DNA from: SKPT01 sp040905445
GTDB taxonomy: Bacteria; Planctomycetota; Phycisphaerae; Phycisphaerales; Phycisphaeraceae
Length of the DNA stretch: 64,000 bases
Direction: 5' to 3'
NCBI GenBank assembly: GCA_040905445.1
Contig: JBBDRN010000020.1
Span: forward strand, 1-64,000
The notes below the pieces were generated by a model. It saw only the letters and a list, made by a program, of their open reading frames with translations. It was not told the origin of the DNA and did no database searches. Below, in pieces: positions 44,051-51,623 of this stretch (positions are counted from its first letter, which is position 1; each line of letters starts with the position of its first letter). Made by a program: the position numbers and the translations under genes.

Positions 44051-45505
44051 TCACCGCCGCGTCAACACCACCACCCAGGGGCCATCGCCCGGCGTGTCGA
44101 GCGTCACCGCGTCCGCGTCGGCGTCGACGTTCCGCGCCTCCTCCTGCCAGCGATGCTCCGGCACGGAGATCCACTGCATCCGCAGCGCCTGGCGCTCCGC
44201 GGCGAGATCCAGCACCACCCGCCCCTGCCGCGGGAAATACACGACGTACGCCACGCCGCGCTCGACGGCGAGGTACGCCTCGTCCTCCGCCCGCTCACCG
44301 AGCAGCTCGTTGGCAGGCTCCAGCGCGAAGACGTTGACGCGTTCGCGCACGAGTGCGAGGCTGCGCAGGTGCGCTTCCGTCGTGCGGTTGAGCCCCATGC
44401 CGCCGCCGGGCCGGTGGTACCGCGCTGACGCCGCGCCGCCCAGCACGTTGCGCCACAGCTTGTGCTGGCCCTCGTTGGGGCCGCCGCCGTGGTTGCCGCC
44501 GTACATCTTCACGCTGTTGACCGGTCGCGCCGGCTGCGCCACGCGCTGACGCACCCACTGCAGCCGGTCCCACTGTGTCTGGCCCTGCTGGTGGCTGTTC
44601 TGCGAGACGTCGACGAAGCTGTAAAGCTCGGGATGGTCGAAGGTCCGCGCGTGCATGGCATCGCGCAGGTCCCACTTGTCCCACATCTCCGTCACCTCGA
44701 TGTTCATGCCGCGCGCCTCGGCCCGCTCGCGCAGGAACCGCGCCCAGTAGCGGCTCCACTGCTCCGTGTCGTTCGTTTCGTTGCTGATGCAGTAGAGCAC
44801 GTGGTCGTATTCGAGCGAGATGTCCAGCAGCCGCTCGACGTGCGCCCGCTGGTAGCGCAGGATGAGCTCGTTGTGGTCAAGCTCCGGGATGGCGCGGAAA
44901 AAGGGGTTCTCGCGCTGGCCCGGGTGCGTGTCGACCCGCTCGGGCAGGCCGCTCTCCGCGCTCGTGTAGTTGACGTTGTTCTTCGGGTTGAACGGGTTGT
45001 TCTGCCACGGCTCGCGGGCGTAGTCGAAGCGGTCCCACACCTCGATCTGCACGATGATGCCGCGCTCGACGGTCAGATCGAGGAAGCGCCGAAAGCGCTG
45101 CCAGTACTCCGCCCCGCCGCGCTCGAGGTCGTACAGCCCGTCCTCCTCGCGCTCGTGGAACGGCCAGACGTTGCCCTCGTCGCGGCTGGACATCGTGTTG
45201 CGCACGTAGTTGCCGCCGACGGCGACGATGCGGTCCAGGTGCGCCGCCAGCGGCTCGGGCTCATACGCCGCCGCGGGCTCGAAGCCGTCGGCCTCGGCGT
45301 CGGCGCTGCTGGGCGGGACGGTGGGATGGTTGAAGAGGTTGTCTTCGTTGGAGGCGCCGACGAGCAGGATGGACCGACCGCGGTGCTGCCAGTAGTGGGC
45401 GTTCTCGGTCCAGGGCTGGATGCGCATGGCGTCGCGGTCGTCCGCGTGGGCGCTGATGGGCATGAGCAGGGCTCCGAGCAGAAGCAGGGGGGTGAGGTGG
45501 CGCAT
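44051..45505 (-). CDS. Secreted clan GH-A-like glycoside hydrolase (unassigned family)
   Basis: The protein has 484 residues from ATG 45505, which begins a signal peptide (LTPLLLLGALLMPISAHA). The sequence looks like a TIM-barrel glycosidase: VGGNYVRNTMSSRDEGNVWP near the start, RGIIVQIEVWDRFDY, a candidate acid/base glutamate after strand 4 in YCISNETNDTEQW, a second acidic stretch IEVTEMWDKWDL, and a nucleophile candidate region SVKMYGGNHGGGPNEGQHK. A small beta-sandwich ends the protein (VVYFPRQGRVVLDL). Planctomycetes have many such poorly classified proteins. The substrate is unknown. R4-type repeat fragments lie upstream at about 45578-45590. Confidence 0.7.
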   Translation of the reverse strand: MRHLTPLLLLGALLMPISAHADDRDAMRIQPWTENAHYWQHRGRSILLVGASNEDNLFNHPTVPPSSADAEADGFEPAAAYEPEPLAAHLDRIVAVGGNYVRNTMSSRDEGNVWPFHEREEDGLYDLERGGAEYWQRFRRFLDLTVERGIIVQIEVWDRFDYAREPWQNNPFNPKNNVNYTSAESGLPERVDTHPGQRENPFFRAIPELDHNELILRYQRAHVERLLDISLEYDHVLYCISNETNDTEQWSRYWARFLRERAEARGMNIEVTEMWDKWDLRDAMHARTFDHPELYSFVDVSQNSHQQGQTQWDRLQWVRQRVAQPARPVNSVKMYGGNHGGGPNEGQHKLWRNVLGGAASARYHRPGGGMGLNRTTEAHLRSLALVRERVNVFALEPANELLGERAEDEAYLAVERGVAYVVYFPRQGRVVLDLAAERQALRMQWISVPEHRWQEEARNVDADADAVTLDTPGDGPWVVVLTRR

Positions 45506-45614
45506 GGCGGGGCCCGGGGGCGTGGTGGATGTTGCGGGGATGGTCCGCACGGCGGAGCGTATGTCGCGTGGGGAACGTCCGCACAGCGGCTCCAACGCTG
45601 GCGGGGTCCGCGCT

Positions 45615-48600
45615 TCAGGTCGTGCGCTGGCGCAGCTTGGTCAGGGCGTCGCGCAGCCAAGTGGCGTCGGGCTCCTTGTACGGCCGAAACTTCTCCATCG
45701 TCCCCGCCTCGTCGCTGGCCAGCAGCGCCCGGTGAAACCCGAGCTGGCTCGCGGCCGGCGAGTCGACCAGGTGGCTCGAATCCGTTCCGCTCATCTGCAA
45801 GAGCACGCGCGCATCGAACTCGCGCAGCGTCTGCCGATCAAACGTGCGCTCCAGCGACAGCAGCGTGTCGCACCACGTCAGCACGTGCACGCCCACGGGC
45901 GGCCCCTCCTGCAGAAGCTCGCCAAGCTGCTTGTCCGCCTGGCCCGTCGCCGGCGCGTCGGCGTCATCGTCCGCGCTGCCGAACGAGAAGCCCAACGTGT
46001 CCTCCTGCTTGCGAAACACGCGGTAGCGCTGCAGGCCGAGGATGAACGCGTAGACGCTCGGATCCGCGTCGCCGCCCGCCTCGCCCTGCTGCGCCTCGGC
46101 TGCGGCCTTGCGCCGCTCCATCTCGGCCGCCAGTTCCGCCATTGCCGCCTCCGTCTCGCGCCACGGCACGAGGTACGCATCGTGCGGCAGGCCCTCCACC
46201 AGCTCGCGCGTCAGCGCCGCCTGCTCATGGTCGGCCGGCGTGGCGTCAAAGACGACGAAGCGCGCCTCGCCCGGCGACTGCTGCGTGGCGAGGCTCAGCA
46301 TCGCCGTCTGCAGCATCGCCAGCGCCGCGTCGTCGCGCTGGCCGACGACCAGCAGGTTGGCTGCGTGATGTCGACGCAGGCGCACGCCCGAGGGCGGGGC
46401 GATCGTCACGGGCTGGCCCATCCACGCGACCGTCTCCACCTCGCCCGCCGCCGGCCAGTCGCTTCGGCCGAGCAACTGCGCGAGCTGGTGGTTCTCACGC
46501 GGGTCCGCGGACTCGGCGCCTTCAAAGACGATCGTCGGCTCATCATGCCGGCCTCGCTCGCGCGCCAGCGCAGTCACGCGGTTCAGCGCCGCCTCGCGCT
46601 GGGCGTCGCTGAGCCACGAGACCTGGAAGGGGTTGTTGCCTTCCATCGTTCCGCCGGCGTCGTTGTAGATCGCCTCGCCCGGGCGCGACAGCAGCCGCGC
46701 CGCCGTGTTGGAGTCGTCAAAGATGAGCTGCGAGTCGGCCTCGTTGCATTGCAGCGCGATGCGCACCGCCATCTGCCCCATCGTCCCGCGTCCGAGGCCG
46801 GTCGAGCCGCCGAGCGTCTGCGAGCCGAGGATGACGTGGATGCCGAACGCGCGGCCCTGGCGCACGAGGCGATCGAGCAGCATGGCCGCATCCTGCGCGA
46901 GCTTGTCGTCCTCGGTGAAGAGCTCCTGGAACTCGTCGACGATCAGCAGCGTGCGCGGCAGCACGTCGCCCGGCCGCTTGCGGCGGAACTCCGCCAACGT
47001 CTGCACGCCCTCCTTGCGGAACATCTCGCCGCGCCGCTCCAGCTCCTCGTCGAGGCGCTTGAGCACGCTCAGCCCGAACTCGCGATCGCTCTCGATGGCG
47101 ACGACCTGGGCGTGCGGCAGGTCATGGCGGGCGTAGGTCTTGAACTCCACGCCCTTCTTGAAGTCGACGAGGTAGAACTGCACCTCGTCGGGGCTGTACC
47201 AGAGCGCGAGGTTGGCGATGAGTACGTGCAGCAGCGTGCTCTTGCCCGAGCCGGTCTTGCCCGCGATCAGCGCGTGCTGTGCCACGCCCTTGCCGAAACG
47301 CAGCTCCTGCTGCCGCACCGCGCCGCTGCGGCCGATCGGCACGCGCAGCTCGTCGGTGCAGTCGGCGGACCAGAGCTTGTCCTCGCCCGGCGCGATGTGC
47401 TCGAATGGCACCTCGACGACGCCCGCCTCCTGCGCCGCGCGGCCGGCCTTCTGCACCAGCGTCGTCAGCACGTGCTCGTCGGGCGGCTCGTCGAGCGTCA
47501 CCGGAAAGTGCTGGTAGACCGGGTGCAGGCAGGCGAACGCCGGCTCCGTCTCCGGGTCGCGGTCCTCCTCGTCGATCTGCCGCAGCGTCAGGCAGTGGGC
47601 CTCGAGGTCCTTCAGCGCGAGGCTCGCGGGCATCGTACGCGTCGTGTCCCAGGCCACGAGCACGTACACGCCGCAGCGGGCGCCGCTGTTGACGATCGAG
47701 CGCAGCCGCTTGGCCGCGTCCTCGCTGATGCCCGCCGGCGCGTCCGCGAGCACGAGAAAGCGGTAGGGCTCCGCCAGCTCGCCCGCCTGCGCGTTGTACT
47801 GGTCGATCGTCTCGAACTCGTTGCGCAGGTACTTCTGGATGACGTTTTCCATGTGCTCGCTCAGGTCCGCGAGCCTGCGTTCGATCTGATCGCCCTCCGT
47901 CCAGATGCGGCTGGTCACGAGCTTTTCATCGAAGTCGGCCAGGTGCATGAAGCCCGCGAAGTTCTGCCCCAGGCCAACGGGGTCGACGATGGTGAAGCGC
48001 GCCCGCGCCGGCGGCAGCGCCACCAGCAGCCGGGCCATCGCCGCCTGCAGCGTCGCCAGCGCGCGCTCGCGGCCGGCGTGGTCATGCTCGATCAGCAGCG
48101 AGCCGCGCTGCGGCAGCTTGAGCATCGCCGGCGTCTCGAATGCCTTGGGCAGCTCGACGCGGTAGCGGCCCTGCCGCGCGGCCGTCGACGCGAGCTGTCG
48201 CACGTCCACGTGCAGCGAGCCGTAGCGCGCCATGTCGCGCGGCTGCTCGTCGGGCTGCCAGTCGCGCCACGCCGGGTCGTTGAGCGGTCGCGTGTGCTCC
48301 GGGCCCAGCGCGGCCGTCTCATCGATGAGCGCGCGCAGCCGGTCGATGCCCCGCCGCCAGCGGCTCTGAAACGTCGCCAGCTCCGTCTCCGCCTCCTGCT
48401 CGATCGCGCGCCGCTGCCGCGCGTGCCGGGCGTCAAGCTGCTCGCGGTAGCGGGTGTAGCGCGACTCGATCGCGCCGCTCGGCTGCGTGTACCCCTGCTC
48501 GACCTCGCCGCGCTGCGTCGTGTGCTGCGCGTCGATGCTCTCGCGCTGCTGCCGGTGCCTGCGCTCGATCGACTCGCGCGAGGTCTGCTCTTTCTGCTTG

Positions 48601-49715
48601 AGCTGCTCCATGCGCGGGCGGTACTTCTCCTCGATGGCCTTGCGATCGGCGCGGCGGCGCTCGTCCGCCTCGTGCCGGTCGGTCTTGCCCTGCTCGAGCA
48701 CCTGCCGATGCTCCGCCAGCATTGCCGCGCCAAGTGTCGACATCGCGTCGCGCACCGGCGCGTAGCCCGTCCACGCATGCTTGCGCCCCAGCCGATACAC
48801 CCCCCAGCCGATCAGTGCCAGCAGCACGGCGGCGGCCACGGGCGCGCCGGCGTAGATGAGCACGGCGGTCGGCGTGGAGCGCATCGCCTCATCCATTGCG
48901 AAGTGCGCCCCAACCATGGCCCCGGCCAGCGCGAGCAGGCTCAGCACGTAGGGTTTGACGCCCCGGAAGATGGCTGGCACGCGGAGCCGGCTGAGCCGGT
49001 CGATCGCGGCCTCCACCTCGTCGCGACACGTATCGTAATCCGCCACCCCCGCCACCCCCGCCACGCCCGCCGTCTCCGCCACGCCTCCCGCGGGCGCGTC
49101 TTCGCCGGGCACCGCCCCGTCGTCGAGCTGTGGAAAACCGGGCGGCGTCGGCATGCGGTAGCGCCGCAGCACCGCCTCCGCCTGGCCCACGTAGTCCGCC
49201 AGCGCCTCGTGCCGCCGCTCGAGCGTCTCGCCCGCTTCCTTCTCGGTCTGGGCGATCTTGTTCAGCGCGCTCTCGTGCATCGCGTCGACCGTCCACCGGT
49301 CGTGGTCGTAGCGACCCTTGATATGCTCGGCAGCGCTCGTGTGCTGCTCCTGAAGCTTCTCGATCGCCGCGGCCCGCTGCCGATCAACCTGGTCGCGCTG
49401 GCTCGCCTCGCGGGCGTCGATTTCCTTGACCTGCCGCTCGTGCTCCACGTCGATCGCCGTGCGCAGCCGACCCCGGCGTTTCTCCAGCCGCCGGGCCGTG
49501 CGCCCCGTCCGGGCGTCGAGTGCCTCGAGCTCGGCCTGCTGCCGTTCGGCGATGCGATGCTCCGTGCGCTCGCCCTCGCTCGACAGGCTCACCAGATCGC
49601 GAAGCGCCGCCACCTGCCGCCCGGCGTAGCTGTCCGCCTCCAGCTCGCCAAGCTGATCCGCCGGCTCGGCATTGGGACCCAGTGCGTGCTCGATGGCGTT
49701 GTCCGTCGTACTCAA
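45615..49715 (-). CDS. EccC-like FtsK/SpoIIIE ATPase of a putative type VII-like secretion operon
   Basis: The 1366-residue protein starts at TTG 49715 (AAGGAG 10 nt upstream). Residues 40-190 are coiled coil; two membrane helices lie at about 254-271 and 284-308; a second coiled coil spans 340-450. Three tandem FtsK-type modules follow. The first (about 530-700) lacks Walker A. The second has perfect Walker A AGKTGSGKS (818-826) and Walker B LLIVDE (923-928). The third (about 1110-1290) has a degenerate P-loop (VVGQRDDAAL). EccC of type VII secretion also has three modules and two helices, but the long coiled coils are unusual. It is the last gene of an operon with two WXG100-like proteins, which strongly supports secretion over DNA translocation. 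Confidence 0.85.
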   Translation of the reverse strand: MSTTDNAIEHALGPNAEPADQLGELEADSYAGRQVAALRDLVSLSSEGERTEHRIAERQQAELEALDARTGRTARRLEKRRGRLRTAIDVEHERQVKEIDAREASQRDQVDRQRAAAIEKLQEQHTSAAEHIKGRYDHDRWTVDAMHESALNKIAQTEKEAGETLERRHEALADYVGQAEAVLRRYRMPTPPGFPQLDDGAVPGEDAPAGGVAETAGVAGVAGVADYDTCRDEVEAAIDRLSRLRVPAIFRGVKPYVLSLLALAGAMVGAHFAMDEAMRSTPTAVLIYAGAPVAAAVLLALIGWGVYRLGRKHAWTGYAPVRDAMSTLGAAMLAEHRQVLEQGKTDRHEADERRRADRKAIEEKYRPRMEQLKQKEQTSRESIERRHRQQRESIDAQHTTQRGEVEQGYTQPSGAIESRYTRYREQLDARHARQRRAIEQEAETELATFQSRWRRGIDRLRALIDETAALGPEHTRPLNDPAWRDWQPDEQPRDMARYGSLHVDVRQLASTAARQGRYRVELPKAFETPAMLKLPQRGSLLIEHDHAGRERALATLQAAMARLLVALPPARARFTIVDPVGLGQNFAGFMHLADFDEKLVTSRIWTEGDQIERRLADLSEHMENVIQKYLRNEFETIDQYNAQAGELAEPYRFLVLADAPAGISEDAAKRLRSIVNSGARCGVYVLVAWDTTRTMPASLALKDLEAHCLTLRQIDEEDRDPETEPAFACLHPVYQHFPVTLDEPPDEHVLTTLVQKAGRAAQEAGVVEVPFEHIAPGEDKLWSADCTDELRVPIGRSGAVRQQELRFGKGVAQHALIAGKTGSGKSTLLHVLIANLALWYSPDEVQFYLVDFKKGVEFKTYARHDLPHAQVVAIESDREFGLSVLKRLDEELERRGEMFRKEGVQTLAEFRRKRPGDVLPRTLLIVDEFQELFTEDDKLAQDAAMLLDRLVRQGRAFGIHVILGSQTLGGSTGLGRGTMGQMAVRIALQCNEADSQLIFDDSNTAARLLSRPGEAIYNDAGGTMEGNNPFQVSWLSDAQREAALNRVTALARERGRHDEPTIVFEGAESADPRENHQLAQLLGRSDWPAAGEVETVAWMGQPVTIAPPSGVRLRRHHAANLLVVGQRDDAALAMLQTAMLSLATQQSPGEARFVVFDATPADHEQAALTRELVEGLPHDAYLVPWRETEAAMAELAAEMERRKAAAEAQQGEAGGDADPSVYAFILGLQRYRVFRKQEDTLGFSFGSADDDADAPATGQADKQLGELLQEGPPVGVHVLTWCDTLLSLERTFDRQTLREFDARVLLQMSGTDSSHLVDSPAASQLGFHRALLASDEAGTMEKFRPYKEPDATWLRDALTKLRQRTT
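49041..49070. repeat. CCGCCACCC simple repeat inside the EccC-like gene
   Basis: Tandem CCGCCACCC units encode the GVAGVAGVA linker (residues about 217-225) between the first coiled coil and the membrane helices. Confidence 0.55.
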
Positions 49716-49762
49716 AGTCGCCTAGCTCCTTGCATCACGCCGCGGCGCGATCGCCCGCTTGC

Positions 49763-49978
49763 TTACTTCTCACAGTCCCGCCGAATGCGGCGGAGGATCG
49801 CATCCATTTCGGTCATTGCCGACAGCGCCGTCCGCGCGTCCGCCTCCAGCGGCTGGAGGTTGGCCCGCGCAAAGCGACCGCTGACGTTGTCGCGCCACGC
49901 GCCCTGCGCCCGCTGCCACCGCGCGTGCAGCGTCTTCATCGCATCCGTCAGGTTGGCCCGGCCGGCGTGGATCGTCAT
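49763..49978 (-). CDS. Small WXG100-like protein (71 residues)
   Basis: This small helical protein starts at ATG 49978, 3 nt after the stop codon of the 356-residue gene. Two helices are separated by a turn with W28-R29-D30 and F36 (AWRDNVSGRF), a W-x-D variant of the W-x-G turn of Esx proteins. The spacing from Trp to Phe (8 residues) is identical to that in the 90-residue protein of the same operon (TWRDQEHRKF). A second tryptophan (W21) precedes it. At 71 residues it is shorter than normal WXG100 proteins (about 100). It is likely a secreted substrate or a structural partner of the ATPase; inference from context. Confidence 0.75.
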   Translation of the reverse strand: MTIHAGRANLTDAMKTLHARWQRAQGAWRDNVSGRFARANLQPLEADARTALSAMTEMDAILRRIRRDCEK

Positions 49979-49981
49979 CGC

Positions 49982-51052
49982 CTAACGCTCCTGCTCCTGC
50001 GGCTGCCCCGTGGCCACGGGTTCATCGGCCTCATCCCACAACGCGTCCAGCCGCCCGTTCTCGCCCACCACCGCGACCCAGCCGCCTGGCAGCCCCAGCG
50101 CGGCCGCGAGCTCCGGTCTCGCCGACAGCAGCTCCGCGATCGGTCCCGCCCAGCGCGGCCGATCGTCCTCCACGGGCCCAGCCGGCCCGACGTACGCCGC
50201 GGCGCCCCCGTCGCCCGGCATGGGCGCGATGACCGCCATCGCCTCGCCCGGCCCCGCGGCCACCACCAGCACCCCCGCCCCCGCCACATCCCCCACCACA
50301 TCCCCCGCCACATCCCCCACCACATCCCCCCCCTCGGCCGTTGCGTCGGTCGCGGCCGTCAGCCGCTGTGTTGCCGTCTCGCTCGGGCTCGGCAAGGTCC
50401 CCGCCACGCTTTCCAGCGGTGTCACCTCCACGGCCTCCAGCCCGTATCGCCGCACCAGGCGGCGCAGCTCGATCGGGTCGAACGTCACGCCCCCCGCGCC
50501 CAGCGCCGCGGCGGCCCGCTTCATCCCGCCCGCGCCCGGCGCGCCCTCCGCCTCGGCGGCCAGGCGCGGGGCCCGCACGTTGACGTAGGCGTCAAGCTGG
50601 CTCGCCATCGTCTCGAGCTGCGCACAGGCGCGCGGCAGGTCGGCATCCAGGCGCTGGCCCAGCCGCTGCAGCGCCCCGTGGAACAGCACCGCCTGCCGCG
50701 ACAACTCCTGCCTGCCCCGGCGCGTGGCCTTGAGCTTCTGCTCGGCCTCCTCGACGCGCCGCTTGGCCAGCGACAGGGCCTGCTCCTCCTCCACCGCCGA
50801 CGGCCGGCTGCCATCCACCGCCGGGTAGAGCTTCTTCTGGTTGACCGCCCGCCTGGCCTCGACGACCTGCTCCTCGCGCTTGCGCAGCTCCTGCTTCCAG
50901 TAGCCCTGCTGCTCGTCCAGCCAGTTGAGCGTGCGCTCGACGTCCCCCTGGGCCTCGAGCAGCGCCCGCCTGGCCTGGTCCTGGAACTCGATCATCGCCG
51001 CGCGGAAGTCGCGGATCGCCTGGATCGACTCGACGCGGGCCGACTCGGCCAT
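49982..51052 (-). CDS. Coiled-coil protein of the WXG100/EccC-like operon, with WXG-like N-terminus
   Basis: The 356-residue protein belongs to no family that I recognise. Its N-terminal 75 residues form a helical hairpin whose turn reads TLNWLDEQQGYW, again W-x-D followed after five residues by an aromatic, like the two small proteins of the operon. A coiled coil continues to about residue 165. Then comes a low-complexity linker with DVVGDVAG repeated twice (243-258), encoded by a 24-bp DNA repeat. The C-terminal ~95 residues (AVIAPMPGDGGAAAYVGPAG, LPGGWVAVVGENGRLDALWD) look like a small globular domain. The layout resembles large T7 substrates (LXG-type): a helical export domain plus a C-terminal domain. 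This is inference; no toxin motif is seen. Confidence 0.75.
   Translation of the reverse strand: MAESARVESIQAIRDFRAAMIEFQDQARRALLEAQGDVERTLNWLDEQQGYWKQELRKREEQVVEARRAVNQKKLYPAVDGSRPSAVEEEQALSLAKRRVEEAEQKLKATRRGRQELSRQAVLFHGALQRLGQRLDADLPRACAQLETMASQLDAYVNVRAPRLAAEAEGAPGAGGMKRAAAALGAGGVTFDPIELRRLVRRYGLEAVEVTPLESVAGTLPSPSETATQRLTAATDATAEGGDVVGDVAGDVVGDVAGAGVLVVAAGPGEAMAVIAPMPGDGGAAAYVGPAGPVEDDRPRWAGPIAELLSARPELAAALGLPGGWVAVVGENGRLDALWDEADEPVATGQPQEQER
50284..50331. repeat. 24-bp tandem repeat, two units
   Basis: Two adjacent 24-bp units differ only at the last base, and each is itself two 12-bp CCACATCCCCC-type halves. They encode DVVGDVAG repeats in the linker of the 356-residue protein. Copy number could vary by slippage. 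Confidence 0.7.
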
Positions 51053-51064
51053 AATGTCACCTGG

Positions 51065-51337
51065 CTAACGCTGGTTAAGGTACTGCTCCGCCTGCTCCGC
51101 CTTGCGATTCAGAAACCGCACGTGCTCGTCCGACGCCTTGAGAAAGCGCTGCAACACGCGCATCGTCTCGCCCATCTGCTCGGCGAACTTGCGGTGCTCC
51201 TGGTCGCGCCACGTCTGCGCCACCTGCCCCGCCCGGGCCCCGAGCCCCGACATCATCTGCTCCAGCTCCTGGTTGAACCGGTGCAGGTCCTTGGAAAAGC
51301 GCCGCAGCTCACCCGGGTCGACGTTCACGCGCGCCAT
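51065..51337 (-). CDS. WXG100-family (Esx-like) protein
   Basis: The 90-residue protein is the first gene of the operon; ATG 51337 has AGGAG 8 nt upstream. It is an all-helical hairpin with the turn at W43-R44-D45 (QTWRDQEHRKF) where Esx proteins have W-x-G, and helices of about 35 and 40 residues on either side. The N-terminal VDPGELRRFSKDLHRF and the central GLGARAGQVAQTWRD follow the WXG100 pattern well. Such proteins form dimers and are exported by EccC-type ATPases. No signal peptide is present. A C-terminal Y-x3-D/E export motif is not evident, although AEQYLNQR contains a tyrosine close to the end. Confidence 0.8.
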   Translation of the reverse strand: MARVNVDPGELRRFSKDLHRFNQELEQMMSGLGARAGQVAQTWRDQEHRKFAEQMGETMRVLQRFLKASDEHVRFLNRKAEQAEQYLNQR

Positions 51338-51377
51338 AAGCTAATCTCCTGCCCACCGTTAACGCGGCCGCCCGGAT

Positions 51378-51400
51378 GCCGGCGCATGCGGTGCGCCGGC
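51378..51400 (-). promoter_or_regulatory. Strong leader hairpin before the WXG100 operon
   Basis: A perfect 9-bp stem (GCCGGCGCA / TGCGCCGGC) closes over TGCGG, between the probable promoter and the first start codon. It would form in the transcript about 40 nt upstream of the ribosome binding site and may stabilise or attenuate the operon mRNA. Confidence 0.5.
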
Positions 51401-51404
51401 CCCT

Positions 51405-51427
51405 ATACGGTGACATAAATGCCGTAT
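51405..51427 (-). promoter_or_regulatory. AT-rich promoter/operator of the WXG100 operon
   Basis: An AT-rich island unusual for this genome contains TTGCAA, TTTATG and TATAGG boxes on the minus strand. Six-base inverted repeats ATACGG / CCGTAT (51405-51410 and 51422-51427) flank its centre and could be an operator. The exact -35/-10 pair cannot be fixed by eye. Confidence 0.4.
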
Positions 51428-51464
51428 TTTTGCAAGCGTTAGGCGATGAATCGCGGCGCACAAC

Positions 51465-51623
51465 GCGGGGACCGGTGGTCCCGCGGGCGGCGGCGAGGGC
51501 GCTCAAGGGCGGCGATGCCCGCCGGTCGTTGCGGCACGCGCACACGCGCCGCGGTGCCGATCGGGTCGTATACCCGTCAGACACCAGCGCCGCCTCGGCC
51601 GGGACCACCGGTCCCGGCTTTAT
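51465..51623. repeat. Paired-palindrome element, copy 1
   Basis: The element has a palindrome GGGACCGGTGGTCCC at its left end (from 51466) and GGGACCACCGGTCCCGGCTT with a TTTAT terminus at its right end, separated by about 120 bp. The right end contains the thiC stop codon. The left end lacks the outer ATAAAGC found in copy 3. Confidence 0.75.

Noticed and set aside
45420..49985. 1521-codon rightward frame opposite the EccC-like ATPase
   Set aside because: Antisense shadow produced by GC-rich codon bias; its translation is arginine/leucine/valine-rich and has no domain, while the leftward frame has Walker motifs.
50281..50335. Possible CRISPR-like repeat array
   Set aside because: The units are 24 bp, contiguous without spacers and lie within a coding frame, so this is a simple tandem repeat.
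49763..51337. Toxin-antitoxin or phage tail interpretation of the small genes
   Set aside because: The helical W-x-D hairpins next to an FtsK ATPase fit an Esx system better; no antitoxin DNA-binding protein, integrase or structural phage gene is present.
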